From: JAGWNR01 sp964565685
GTDB taxonomy: Bacteria; Patescibacteriota; Minisyncoccia; Phycocordibacterales; PALSA-1337
Length of the DNA stretch: 44,420 nucleotides
Reading direction: 5' to 3'
Assembly: GCA_964565685.1 (NCBI GenBank)
Contig: CAZMFR010000008.1
Location: 1-44,420, forward strand
Position 1 is the stretch's first letter; each line of letters begins with the position of its first letter. The position numbers and the translations under genes were made by a program. The notes beneath the pieces were generated by a model. The model was not told the origin of the DNA, searched no databases, and saw only the letters and a list, made by a program, of their open reading frames with translations. Positions 15,286 through 22,071 of the stretch are shown piece by piece.

Positions 15286-16140
15286 CTAGCGAGAAACGGC
15301 GTGGCTGCCGAGAGCTCGGCGGGCGGTCTCGATCTCGGTGGGTGTCGTCGGCACTTTGCCGTGCCATTGCCACTGACGTTCGAATTCAGGAATGCCCTTT
15401 GAAGGAATGGTATGAGCGATGATGACTGACGGACGGCCGGACATTGATTGCGCATTGTTCCATGCTTCGTCTAGAGCGCGAAAGTCATGGCCGGAGACTT
15501 CTTGGACATGCCAATTGAAGTGAAGCCATTTCTCCGGCAACGGCTCGAGCGGCATGACGTCCTCTGTCGGGCCGCTTATTTGGATATCGTTGCGGTCGAC
15601 GATGACGGTCAGGTTTTGCAGTCTTTCCTTTGCCGCAAGAGCGATCGCTTCCCAGCTGTTGCCTTCGTCCAATTCGCCGTCTGACATAAGACAGACGATT
15701 TTTTTAGAAGAAGAGACGCCGTTATCCATCCTGTCGGCGATGGCCATGCCGACTGCTTGGGACAAACCGGAGCCGAGCGGGCCGGACGATGTCTCGAGCA
15801 TAGGCAAAAAATCGCGGTGAGGATGGCCTTGGAGCCGACTGCCTAGCTTGCGCAGAGTCATCAATTCCGCGACCTTGAAATATCCTGCGTGCGCCATAGT
15901 GGCATAAAGCACTGGGCATATATGACCATTCGATAGCACGAGCCGATCGCGATACGGCCAATCTGGATTTTTCGGCTCATGCTTTAAGGCGTGAAAATAA
16001 AGGTAAGCAAGAACATCGGCCATATCGAGCGGTCCGGCAGTGTGGCCAGACTTTGCCTCTATCAGCATCTCGATTACAGAACGCCGAATGTCGAGCGCTT
16101 TCTTTTCAAGGAAATTTACTTTGTCGTCGGTTAGGGGCAT
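15286..16140 (-). CDS. transketolase, N-terminal subunit
   Basis: Thiamine diphosphate-binding half of transketolase, 284 aa. The diphosphate site reads 'CLMSDGELDEGNSWEAIALAAKERLQNLTVIVDRND', i.e. the GDG...N motif with Ser in place of the first Gly. 'SGHTAGPLDMADVLAYLYF' and 'LSNGHICPVLYATMAHAGYF' are also diagnostic. It pairs with the C-terminal subunit encoded next on the same strand. The two-gene form is common in archaea and in many anaerobes and CPR bacteria. A weak -10 (TACACT) lies 7 nt before the ATG. Confidence 0.93.
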   Translation of the reverse strand: MPLTDDKVNFLEKKALDIRRSVIEMLIEAKSGHTAGPLDMADVLAYLYFHALKHEPKNPDWPYRDRLVLSNGHICPVLYATMAHAGYFKVAELMTLRKLGSRLQGHPHRDFLPMLETSSGPLGSGLSQAVGMAIADRMDNGVSSSKKIVCLMSDGELDEGNSWEAIALAAKERLQNLTVIVDRNDIQISGPTEDVMPLEPLPEKWLHFNWHVQEVSGHDFRALDEAWNNAQSMSGRPSVIIAHTIPSKGIPEFERQWQWHGKVPTTPTEIETARRALGSHAVSR

Positions 16141-16219
16141 ATCAATAAGTGTAAAATGTAAAAATCAAAACGCAAATCTAAATGTCATAGCTTTATAAGC
16201 ATTATTGTATCACATCTTT

Positions 16220-16918
16220 TTATAGTTTTTTAAACTCTTCAATCACCTCCACGATATTCCCACTCTCAAAAATAGCCGAGCCGATGATGAGACGATCGGC
16301 GCCAACATCGCGCAAAAGAGGCGCTGTTTCAAGAGATACGCCGCCATCGATCTGGATTTCAAGACCCGGATATTTTTTCTTGACCTCTTTTACTTTTTCA
16401 ATGACTTTATTGTCAAAAGTCTGACCTTGAAAACCAACATTATCAATGCCCATGAGCTGGATATATTGAATCTTGCCTTTGTCGTTTGACAAGATCCCCG
16501 TTTTCGCGGGAATGATGAATTGATCGAGTTGATCAAGCGGCGTATCAACATTCAAAGCCAGCCCGACTTCTACTTTTCCTTGAAGCATTTCAATGGCTTC
16601 CGCTATATTCCCTTTCGATTCAGCATGAATAATAACGCGCGTCGATCCAGCGGCGACGTAGTGCTCAACGACATCCTCCGGCTTGTTCACCATAAGATCG
16701 AATTCATATTCGACCTCTTCCCAGAAAGGCATGCCTCGCTCCTCCCTCGTGATCGCTTCGAAATTCGCATCTCGTTTTTTATACGGCCAACTGGCCGCCG
16801 GAGTGAATCGCCCGTCGCAGATGTCGACTTGGACAAGAGGAACAAGACCCTTGACTCGTGCGACATGCGCTTCAAGGTCGGCGAAGTCTTTTGGAAGAAT
16901 GGCAGGAATGATTTGCAT
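16220..16918 (-). CDS. ribulose-phosphate 3-epimerase-like protein with altered metal site
   Basis: TIM barrel of 232 aa with the RPE framework: 'IIPAILPKDFADLEAHV', 'VQVDICDGRFTP', 'FDLMVNKPEDVVEHYVAAG', 'GLALNVDTPLD', 'QLMGIDNVGFQGQTF', 'IQIDGGVSLETAPLLRDVGADRLIIGSAIF'. In canonical RPE the metal is held by two His and two Asp. Here the first His position is Gln30 (QVD instead of HVD) and the second is Asp74 (FDLM instead of VHLM); Asp32 and Asp191 are kept. It may therefore use a different metal arrangement or substrate. Its place between tkt and rpiB still argues for a pentose phosphate role. Confidence 0.8.
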   Translation of the reverse strand: MQIIPAILPKDFADLEAHVARVKGLVPLVQVDICDGRFTPAASWPYKKRDANFEAITREERGMPFWEEVEYEFDLMVNKPEDVVEHYVAAGSTRVIIHAESKGNIAEAIEMLQGKVEVGLALNVDTPLDQLDQFIIPAKTGILSNDKGKIQYIQLMGIDNVGFQGQTFDNKVIEKVKEVKKKYPGLEIQIDGGVSLETAPLLRDVGADRLIIGSAIFESGNIVEVIEEFKKL

Positions 16919-16952
16919 GTTATTTTTTGTCAGGAGTGACTCTTAATACAGC

Positions 16953-17429
16953 TCATCCGATCGAATCTATCTCCTCGATCCGCCTCTTGTGCCTTTCTTC
17001 GCCGGAGAACGGCGTCGAGAGCCATAGTTTGACGGCATCTAGCATTTCTTCTTTTGAGACGAAATGTGCGCCTATGGAGAGGATATTGGCGTCGTTGTGC
17101 TCGCGGGAAAGCTTGATTACTTCGAGAGAGCAGGAAACAGAGCCGCCATACCAAACGGTCGCGCGGACGCCAGGAAAACGATTGGCGACGATCGCCTCGC
17201 CCTCGCCTGACATGCCGAATATGATTGCCCGTGTATTCTCTGGATCCTCGACGACTCGCATGGCCGCCTTGATCATATATTCAGGATAATCATCGTCATG
17301 CTCAAGCGTGCGGGCGCCGACATCTTCCACCTTGAAAGACGAGTCTCTCAAATATTGGAGAAGCTCATTTTTTCGCTCAAAGCCCGCATGATCGGATGCA
17401 ACGATTATTTTTAGTTGTTTTTTCATCAA
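16953..17429 (-). CDS. rpiB: ribose-5-phosphate isomerase B, glutamate-base type
   Basis: Isomerises ribose-5-phosphate and ribulose-5-phosphate. It is 158 aa. 'IIVASDHAGFERKNEL' opens the Rossmann-like fold. The active-site loop reads FGMSGEGEAIVANR (71-84). The E. coli-type catalytic Cys is missing; the loop instead matches the mycobacterial type (GSGNGEQ..AANK), where a Glu acts as base, and Glu78 occupies that place. 'SREHNDANILSIGAHFV' is also typical. It starts 5 bp after the stop of the small gene 17435-17620, which precedes it in the same operon. Confidence 0.9.
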   Translation of the reverse strand: MMKKQLKIIVASDHAGFERKNELLQYLRDSSFKVEDVGARTLEHDDDYPEYMIKAAMRVVEDPENTRAIIFGMSGEGEAIVANRFPGVRATVWYGGSVSCSLEVIKLSREHNDANILSIGAHFVSKEEMLDAVKLWLSTPFSGEERHKRRIEEIDSIG

Positions 17430-17434
17430 TATTT

Positions 17435-17620
17435 TTACTGCTCATTCATTATATCAAGCATATCCTCTAGCACGTCAATGCGTCTGGATACATGGTCGAA
17501 ATCGCTAGCCGCGGCATGGTCACGGTCGAGCTCGTCAAAACGCTCGTCTATAACCTGTAGTCTATCATAAATGGCGCGGATATCGCGAATAATAAAATCG
17601 TTGTTTTGTTCTGTTGACAT
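17435..17620 (-). CDS. small coiled-coil protein, 61 aa
   Basis: Short helical and strongly charged protein (MSTEQNNDFIIRDIRAIYDRLQVIDERFDELDRD...) with heptad-like spacing of Ile, Leu and Val; a likely coiled coil. No family is recognised. It is the first gene of the unit that continues with rpiB. Confidence 0.6.
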   Translation of the reverse strand: MSTEQNNDFIIRDIRAIYDRLQVIDERFDELDRDHAAASDFDHVSRRIDVLEDMLDIMNEQ

Positions 17621-17634
17621 GGTAATTTAGTCTT

Positions 17635-17697
17635 AAAGTCAAAAGTTCCGAGTCCCGAGTCATATTTTTAATGACTTTTGACTAGGGACTTTTGACC
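17635..17697. repeat. AAAGTC-type imperfect hairpin
   Basis: AGTCAAAAGT (17637-17646) pairs with ACTTTTGACT (17674-17683), and a second GACTTTTGAC-like word follows. The first 20 bases match gltX 8302-8321 in 19 positions; the segment 17680-17696 matches 31000-31016 in 15 of 17. Confidence 0.65.
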
Positions 17698-17789
17698 TTC
17701 GACTCGTCGACAATTAATAATAATGCGCAAATTATAGACCCCAGTTATTAAAAAAAGTTAAAAAAGTTCTAAAGAAAGGTTAAAGTTAT

Positions 17790-17809
17790 AAGGGACCTCG
17801 TGAGGTCTT
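17790..17809 (-). terminator. probable terminator of the PemK-like gene
   Basis: Palindromic core GACCTCGTGAGGTC with weak flanks, followed on the minus strand by a T-rich stretch. It has the same core and the same A/T-rich flank (AAAGAAA.GTTAAAGT) as the element at 18394-18419. Confidence 0.55.
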
Positions 17810-17830
17810 ATATTAATTCACAAAATATTG

Positions 17831-17860
17831 TTGACTCAAAAGTATCAGTCGTGATATAAT
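17831..17860 (+). promoter_or_regulatory. strong plus-strand promoter facing the toxin gene
   Basis: TTGACT (17831-17836), 18-bp spacer, TATAAT (17855-17860). No plus-strand gene follows; an intrinsic terminator begins 29 bp downstream. Confidence 0.75.
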
Positions 17861-17866
17861 TAGTTC

Positions 17867-17920
17867 ACGCTACAGTCATGTCCATCGAGATTCCCTCCTT
17901 AATCGGAGGGAATCGTTTTT
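17867..17920 (+). ncRNA. predicted short RNA, partly antisense to the toxin gene
   Basis: Interval between the expected start of the 17831 promoter and the T-run of the 17889 terminator, about 54 nt. It overlaps the last codons and stop of the convergent PemK-like gene. It is a prediction from promoter plus terminator only. Confidence 0.4.
17889..17920 (+). terminator. intrinsic terminator, plus strand
   Basis: Perfect 10-bp stem GATTCCCTCC / GGAGGGAATC with a 6-nt loop, followed by GTTTTT. The minus-strand side has no T-run, so it works on the plus strand. The loop contains the stop codon of the convergent toxin gene. Confidence 0.8.
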
Positions 17921-18330
17921 ATGGAAGTAATCATAGACTCAACTTTTACCTTTATCACAGAGAACCTGTCTTCTCTTATCCTTGAAACAAGTCGCAAGAG
18001 ACGTTTGCTGCTTATCATCCTTAGTTGAAACAACAATATCATTTGTGGGCGACCACGATATTCCATAAAATGCGAATACTCCAATCCTGGGTGTATTTTG
18101 GTTGTAATCGGTAGAACCCATAGCATGCTCTCACTTATCTTTTTCAAGACAAGGACAGGTCTTTCATACATCTCGTTCTTTCCATCTATTTCATGTCCAA
18201 TATTGACACCAAGAGTTGCCCACCAAATTTCTCCTTCAAGAAAAAAGAAATCTTCCGGCAGATTCCGTCTGTCAATGATCACTTTCTTCTTGCTCCACGC
18301 TTTGAAGTCTTTTGTATAACTTTCGCTCAT
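17899..18330 (-). CDS. PemK/MazF-family toxin-like protein
   Basis: Protein of 143 aa resembling type II toxin endoribonucleases. After a 25-residue N-terminal extension, the SH3-like barrel starts at 'FLEGEIWWATLGVNIGHEIDGKNEMYERPVLVLKKIS' (GEIWW and RPVLVL correspond to the family's GDIWW and RPVLVI), then 'LWVLPITTKIH' with the conserved Pro-x-Thr, and 'LFQLRMISSKRLLRLVSRI'. The usual Gln-x-Arg/Ser contact residues are present in that last stretch. No antitoxin gene lies next to it; the nearest upstream gene is a MazG-like pyrophosphatase 113 bp away. Its 3' end carries a convergent short transcription unit. Confidence 0.82.
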   Translation of the reverse strand: MSESYTKDFKAWSKKKVIIDRRNLPEDFFFLEGEIWWATLGVNIGHEIDGKNEMYERPVLVLKKISESMLWVLPITTKIHPGLEYSHFMEYRGRPQMILLFQLRMISSKRLLRLVSRIREDRFSVIKVKVESMITSIKTIPSD

Positions 18331-18393
18331 CCCAGCATTATACTCGCCGAATATTAAGGAAAGTAAAAATAGTTATAAAGAAAAGTTAAAGTC

Positions 18394-18419
18394 ATACTAG
18401 ACCTCGCGAGGTCTAGTAT
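18394..18419 (-). terminator. 26-bp perfect palindrome, terminator of the MazG-like gene
   Basis: Perfect palindrome centred on CGCG (arms ATACTAGACCTCG / CGAGGTCTAGTAT). On the minus strand it is followed by a T-rich stretch, 25 bp after the stop of the 18444-18746 gene. Confidence 0.7.
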
Positions 18420-18443
18420 CCGAGATCTGATCTTGGATCAAGA

Positions 18444-18746
18444 TTATCTCTCTCCCTTGAGAATGATCCTCTGCTCGAAACCGCCGCGGGCTTTGTGTTT
18501 TTCTCGACGTAATTTTTCGACACCCTCATATTCCGGAAGTTCTTTTAAAGCTCTGATCACTTCTAAAACATCAGCCAATTCTTCTGGATTGCCTGCTTCG
18601 TTGAATTCCTTGACCTCTTCGCAAAGCTTTTTTATCAGTTCTATCTTGTATTCTTCGGCGGATGCGATTCTCTTTTCATAGGGAACTTTCTTCTCATCAA
18701 GAATCTCAGGAATTCTATCGCGAACGAGTTTGTTGTAGCTTTCCAT
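18444..18746 (-). CDS. MazG-like NTP pyrophosphohydrolase (COG4997 type)
   Basis: All-alpha NTP pyrophosphatase of 100 aa that probably hydrolyses non-canonical or excess NTPs to NMP and PPi. It opens with 'YNKLVRDRIPEILDEK', typical of the phosphoribosyl-ATP pyrophosphohydrolase-like subgroup. The metal-binding acids are in 'KLCEEVKEFNEAGNPEELADVLEVI' (EExxE...ExxD). It precedes a PemK/MazF-like gene on the same strand, recalling the mazEF-mazG association, although each gene has its own terminator. A leaderless-type promoter at 18828-18836 would first produce a 9-codon ORF. Confidence 0.85.
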   Translation of the reverse strand: MESYNKLVRDRIPEILDEKKVPYEKRIASAEEYKIELIKKLCEEVKEFNEAGNPEELADVLEVIRALKELPEYEGVEKLRREKHKARGGFEQRIILKGER

Positions 18747-18791
18747 GTTTTATCTTTAAATTGAACCATTCTTCCATATTCGAGCCAGGCG

Positions 18792-18821
18792 CTATTTTGC
18801 TAAATCGTCGACGTTTTTCAT
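18792..18821 (-). CDS. possible 9-codon leader peptide
   Basis: ATG at 18821 lies exactly 6 nt after an extended -10 box and opens MKNVDDLAK followed by TAG, about 45 nt before the pyrophosphatase start. The geometry equals that of the leaderless genes of this window. It could be a leader peptide or the relic of a gene start. Confidence 0.3.
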   Translation of the reverse strand: MKNVDDLAK

Positions 18822-18827
18822 ATGCCT

Positions 18828-18836
18828 ATTATACCA
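18828..18836 (-). promoter_or_regulatory. extended -10 promoter upstream of the MazG-like gene
   Basis: TGGTATAAT on the minus strand, about 80 bp before the gene start and 6 nt before a short upstream ORF. Confidence 0.6.
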
Positions 18837-18909
18837 TTTTTAAGGACGTATTCAAAATTGAAACACTTGAATTTTGTCTCTGACGAATTTGCCTTAAGAT
18901 TCTATATTT

Positions 18910-19434
18910 TTATTTCTCAACCGGAATATAATTGTTCAATAGCATCTCTTCGTCTCCAATAATATAACGATCGTTTGTCATATTTCCATCTTGATCTAAC
19001 TCCGCGACAAACATCGCACTTGGACTACCATCTTGGTATGCGGGTTTTTCTGTAGTTCCCCATGGAGCAGATATCCTCACTCCTTCATCATAAGGGTTTT
19101 TTATAGCGATTATTCTTCGTTCTCTCGGAACAAAACCGCCTTGTTCATTTGGCACATAGAGACCATTGAACTTCTTATCAAAAAAAACAAACTCTTCTCC
19201 TTTTGAACCAGTGATAATCCAGTCGCCTGGTTTTGCTTCTTGGGTTGATTCAAGAGTTCCGTCAGGAAGCTTCGTCGCAATGGTTTCCGGTTTGGCACAT
19301 TGTCTGGCACCTTTAATCGGTTCAACCTTGCGTTTATATATTTGTCCTTCAGACTTTATTTTTTTCTCAAAATCAGCATCGAAAAGATTTATAGATTTTG
19401 GCTCTTTTTCTTGTCCTTGTTTAAATGCTTCCAT
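18910..19434 (-). CDS. hypothetical protein downstream of gap, 174 aa
   Basis: The open frame runs back into gap, but the upstream part is an arginine-rich shadow of gap. The start is ATG 19434 (MEAFKQGQEKEPKS), 8 bp after the gap stop, with GGAAGG overlapping the gap end as a possible ribosome site. The protein is soluble. Its middle has 'TKLPDGTLESTQEAKPGDWIITGSKGEEFVFFDKKFNGLYVP', a PGDWIVTG...GE...F...Y pattern also seen in assorted phage and bacterial proteins without known function. It is co-transcribed with gap, but the sequence does not show a role in glycolysis. Confidence 0.7.
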   Translation of the reverse strand: MEAFKQGQEKEPKSINLFDADFEKKIKSEGQIYKRKVEPIKGARQCAKPETIATKLPDGTLESTQEAKPGDWIITGSKGEEFVFFDKKFNGLYVPNEQGGFVPRERRIIAIKNPYDEGVRISAPWGTTEKPAYQDGSPSAMFVAELDQDGNMTNDRYIIGDEEMLLNNYIPVEK

Positions 19435-19442
19435 AAAAGATT

Positions 19443-20492
19443 TTATACCTTCCCCGCCTTTATCACATGCTGGACGAGCGAATGGCTGTAGCCGCCTTCG
19501 TTGTCGTACCAAGCGAGGACTTTGACCAGATTTCCATCGACGACGCGCGTCATAGAGAGCTCGGCGATGGACGGATTCGGATTGCCGACGATGTCGGACG
19601 AGACGAGAGGATCTTCTGTCACGGCGAAAATGCCCTTCCATCGAGGGTCGAGGGCGGCTTTGCGGAGAATGTCGTTTACTTCTGCGGCGGTTGTATCCTT
19701 CTTTGAAATAAAAGTGACGTCAGCGATAGAACCAGCCGGAACTGGCACGCGCAGAGATATGCCGTCGAATTTTCCAGCTAGCTGAGGAAGGGCAAGAGTG
19801 ACGGCGATAGCGGCGCCAGTAGATGAAGGAACGATATTTATCGCGGCGGCGCGGCCTTCGCGGATGTCTTTCTTGCTTGGACCGTCTATCAAGCTCTGGC
19901 TCGCGGTATAGGCATGCGTGGTAGACAAGACGGCTTTCTCGATCCCTAGAGCTTCATCTAGGATGGCCATTATTGGGCTTGCGGAATTTGTCGTACAAGA
20001 GGCGTTCGAGGTGACGGTCGAAACAGAGAATTTGTCTTCATTTATGCCCATCAATATAGTGGCGCTCTGCATCGCCGCGCCCGGCTCGTCTTTTGAAGGA
20101 GCAGATATGACAACGCGCTTTGCGCCAGCTTTCAAATGGGCGGATGCTTTGTCTGCGCTGGTGAAAAGCCCGGTAGATTCGACGACTACATCCACCGACA
20201 TCTTGCCCCAAGGAAGGTTGGCTGGGTCTTTTTCACTGACATAAGCCACTTCGTTGCCTGCTTGCCGACCGGACATACCACCGATGACAAAAGACCTGTC
20301 GGTTTTCTTTGCCACGGACAGATCGCTCTTGCCATAGACCGAGTCATATTTGAGGAGATAGACGGCATTGTCGATAGAGGCGATGTCGTTGACGGCCACG
20401 ATCTCGAGGTCATCGGGATACTCTTGGGCTATCTTGAAAAAATTTCTGCCGATCCGGCCGAAGCCGTTGATTGCTACGCGAAGTTTTGACAT
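19443..20492 (-). CDS. gap: glyceraldehyde-3-phosphate dehydrogenase, type I
   Basis: Phosphorylating GAPDH of glycolysis (349 aa). The NAD-binding fold opens 'RVAINGFGRIGRNFFK', with 'VAVND' placing Asp36 to favour NAD. The catalytic Cys166 lies in 'SNASCTTNSASP' and its partner His193 in 'LSTTHAYTASQ'. 'RAAAINIVPSSTGAA' binds phosphate; 'WYDNEGGYSHSLV' closes the protein. It is slightly longer than the usual 330-340 aa because of small insertions. A TGGTATAGT box near 20545 is the likely promoter, with a leader of about 45 nt. A hypothetical gene follows at 8 bp. Confidence 0.96.
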   Translation of the reverse strand: MSKLRVAINGFGRIGRNFFKIAQEYPDDLEIVAVNDIASIDNAVYLLKYDSVYGKSDLSVAKKTDRSFVIGGMSGRQAGNEVAYVSEKDPANLPWGKMSVDVVVESTGLFTSADKASAHLKAGAKRVVISAPSKDEPGAAMQSATILMGINEDKFSVSTVTSNASCTTNSASPIMAILDEALGIEKAVLSTTHAYTASQSLIDGPSKKDIREGRAAAINIVPSSTGAAIAVTLALPQLAGKFDGISLRVPVPAGSIADVTFISKKDTTAAEVNDILRKAALDPRWKGIFAVTEDPLVSSDIVGNPNPSIAELSMTRVVDGNLVKVLAWYDNEGGYSHSLVQHVIKAGKV

Positions 20493-20664
20493 ATTTTTAA
20501 TTTAAGTTAAAGCTGGCAAAAAGCGTCGTGCGCTTCATATATATACTATACCATAAGCAAGCAAAAAAATGGTTCGATTTCGTCTTTAACTTGCCGGGCA
20601 CATCAAATTATGGTCTCAGGTTTTGACACAATACCTAGGTGACGTCTCGCTTTTTTGTTCTCGT

Positions 20665-20693
20665 ATTATTGGATTAATTTTTAATCCAATAAT
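20665..20693. repeat. 29-bp AT-rich palindrome, copy 2
   Basis: Arms ATTATTGGATTAA and TTAATCCAATAAT around TTT; the same core as 15155-15187. Confidence 0.85.
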
Positions 20694-20765
20694 CTTGGTG
20701 ATAAAAACGCAGATCGGACGGAGTGCTGGCCAGAAGAGGTTAAAACAAAATTTCGCTTTATGTAT

Positions 20766-20800
20766 AAGGTAGGATTGGGCAAGATGCACAAGGTAGGATT
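20766..20800 (+). promoter_or_regulatory. paired direct repeats upstream of the sigma-factor promoter
   Basis: AAGGTAGGATT occurs twice, 24 bp apart. The second copy covers the -35 region of the promoter at 20816-20824. This layout fits a binding site for an activator, or for the sigma factor itself. Confidence 0.5.
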
Positions 20801-20815
20801 AAGCAACAAAGCACA

Positions 20816-20824
20816 TGCTATAAT
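20816..20824 (+). promoter_or_regulatory. extended -10 promoter of the sigma-factor gene
   Basis: TGCTATAAT, 9 nt before the ATG at 20834. Confidence 0.7.
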
Positions 20825-20833
20825 ACCCTTCTG

Positions 20834-21439
20834 ATGAACAAAAAAACCGACGCTGAAATCATACGGGCGACGATTGATGGCGACGCGGACGCTTTTTCGG
20901 ATTTGGTAAAGCGATACAGCCGTGACGTCTACGGATTCGCTTTTTTTATGGCAAAGAACGAGAGCGACGCAGAGGACATCGCTCAGGAGACTTTCGTCAA
21001 AGTATGGAAGAACCTGAAAAAGTTCAAGCCGGAACAAAAGTTCAAGAGCTGGCTCTTGACTATCGCCAGAAACACCACGATCGATTACATACGCAAACGC
21101 CGACATGCGGTATTTTCCGATTTTGACGACGAAGAGGGATCGAATGCGATCATCGAAACTCTCGCCGATGAAGAACGCCTGGCGGACGAGATAGCCGAGC
21201 TAGCCGAATCAGCGGAGCAGACCGGTCGGTCTGTGAAAGAGCTGTCTGACATATACCGCTCTGTCCTGACTCTGCGCTATGAAGGAGGCCTTTCATTCGA
21301 GGAAATCTCAAAGATCCTCAAAAAACCGGTCAACACAGTCAAAAGCCAGCATCGTCGGGCACTCATTGCCCTGCGAAAAGTCATGACAAGGGGCTCTGCA
21401 CCAAAAAGCCGAGATAAAGCGTATGTAAAACGTCTATAG
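20834..21439 (+). CDS. RNA polymerase sigma factor, ECF-like
   Basis: Protein of 201 aa with sigma region 2 ('DADAFSDLVKRYSRDVYGFAFFMAKNESDAEDIAQETFVKVWKNL', about 17-60, with the core-binding and -10 recognition helices; 'WLLTIARNTTIDYIRKRR' follows) and region 4 ('LTLRYEGGLSFEEISKILKKPVNTVKSQHRRALIALRKVM', helix-turn-helix for -35). Region 3 is missing, as in extracytoplasmic-function sigma factors. The acidic linker between domains is longer than usual. It heads a plus-strand run that leads into a MacAB-type exporter, so it probably controls envelope functions. No anti-sigma factor is obvious beyond the next gene. Confidence 0.92.
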   Translation: MNKKTDAEIIRATIDGDADAFSDLVKRYSRDVYGFAFFMAKNESDAEDIAQETFVKVWKNLKKFKPEQKFKSWLLTIARNTTIDYIRKRRHAVFSDFDDEEGSNAIIETLADEERLADEIAELAESAEQTGRSVKELSDIYRSVLTLRYEGGLSFEEISKILKKPVNTVKSQHRRALIALRKVMTRGSAPKSRDKAYVKRL

Positions 21440-21456
21440 GTATACATATGCAGAGT

Positions 21457-21506
21457 TCAAAGTCTAAAGCCCAGCTAAATATAGCTTTCGGCTCTGGACT
21501 TTAAGA
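21457..21506. repeat. long imperfect hairpin AAAGTC...GACTTT
   Basis: AAAGTC-TAAAGCC pairs imperfectly with GGCT-CTG-GACTTT around an AGCT...AGCT inner stem. It lies between the sigma-factor gene and the next gene. Confidence 0.55.
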
Positions 21507-21530
21507 AATATTTTCGACTAAATAAATCCA

Positions 21531-21950
21531 ATGAATCAGAAGTTACAAGATCTTTTAACCTCATACGTCAGGATTCCTGACGGATTAGATTTGCGCATAA
21601 TAGCGCGAATCGAAAAGGCCGCTCGCCGCAGGGTTTTTGAAAAGGTAGCATTTGGAAGCATCGCTTCGATCGTTTTTGCCGTTGCTCTTGTTATCATCGG
21701 ACGAGAAACGATGGCTGAGACAGCCACTTCAGGATTTGGACAATATATGTCGCTCATATGGAGCAATAGCGGAGCCATCGTGGCAGATTGGCGCGATTTT
21801 GCATGGACGATCATCGAATCGGCGCCGATCACCGGATTGGCGCTATGTCTCGGGATGACTGGCATGCTCGTCGCGGCGGTGCGATGGACAGGAAAAGCAT
21901 TCAATGGCCTCGGCAGATCAAATGGAGCGATCGGCAAATTGGCAATGTAA
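21531..21950 (+). CDS. membrane protein after the sigma factor, candidate anti-sigma
   Basis: Protein of 139 aa with a 40-residue N-terminal cytoplasmic part (MNQKLQDLLTSYVRIPDGLDLRIIARIEKAARRRV) and two membrane spans (about 40-58 'FGSIASIVFAVALVIIGRE', 95-115 'PITGLALCLGMTGMLVAAV'). The loop between them would face outside. Its place directly after a sigma gene and its soluble N-terminus followed by a span fit a membrane anti-sigma factor, but the zinc HxxxCxxC motif of that family is absent and no homologue is recognised. Confidence 0.65.
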   Translation: MNQKLQDLLTSYVRIPDGLDLRIIARIEKAARRRVFEKVAFGSIASIVFAVALVIIGRETMAETATSGFGQYMSLIWSNSGAIVADWRDFAWTIIESAPITGLALCLGMTGMLVAAVRWTGKAFNGLGRSNGAIGKLAM

Positions 21951-21989
21951 TTATCATTAATATGATGGTCAATAAAATCAAATGTCAGA

Positions 21990-22053
21990 AGTGAAAGTAA
22001 AAAATATCCAGGTTTCTCGCTTTTCACTTTATACTTTGACTTTTGCATTTTAA
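21990..22053 (+). repeat. 64-bp direct repeat, copy 1
   Basis: Matches 22578-22641 in 63 of 64 positions. It contains a stem AAGTGAAA/TTTCACTT and a T-rich right side, ending 18 bp before the ATG at 22072. Confidence 0.9.
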
Positions 22054-22071
22054 TCTTTAACTTTAAAAATT

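Larger units (their letters stand above)
20493..20833. other. divergent intergenic region gap / sigma factor
   Basis: 341 bp without a gene. It contains the gap promoter (about 20545-20553, minus strand TGGTATAGT), the AT-rich palindrome copy 2 (20665-20693), two direct repeats AAGGTAGGATT (20766-20776 and 20790-20800) and the sigma-gene promoter (20816-20824). Confidence 0.7.

Noticed and set aside
21457..21506. Strong terminator between the sigma factor and the next gene
   Set aside because: The stem is imperfect and not followed directly by a T-run, so read-through into the next gene is likely.
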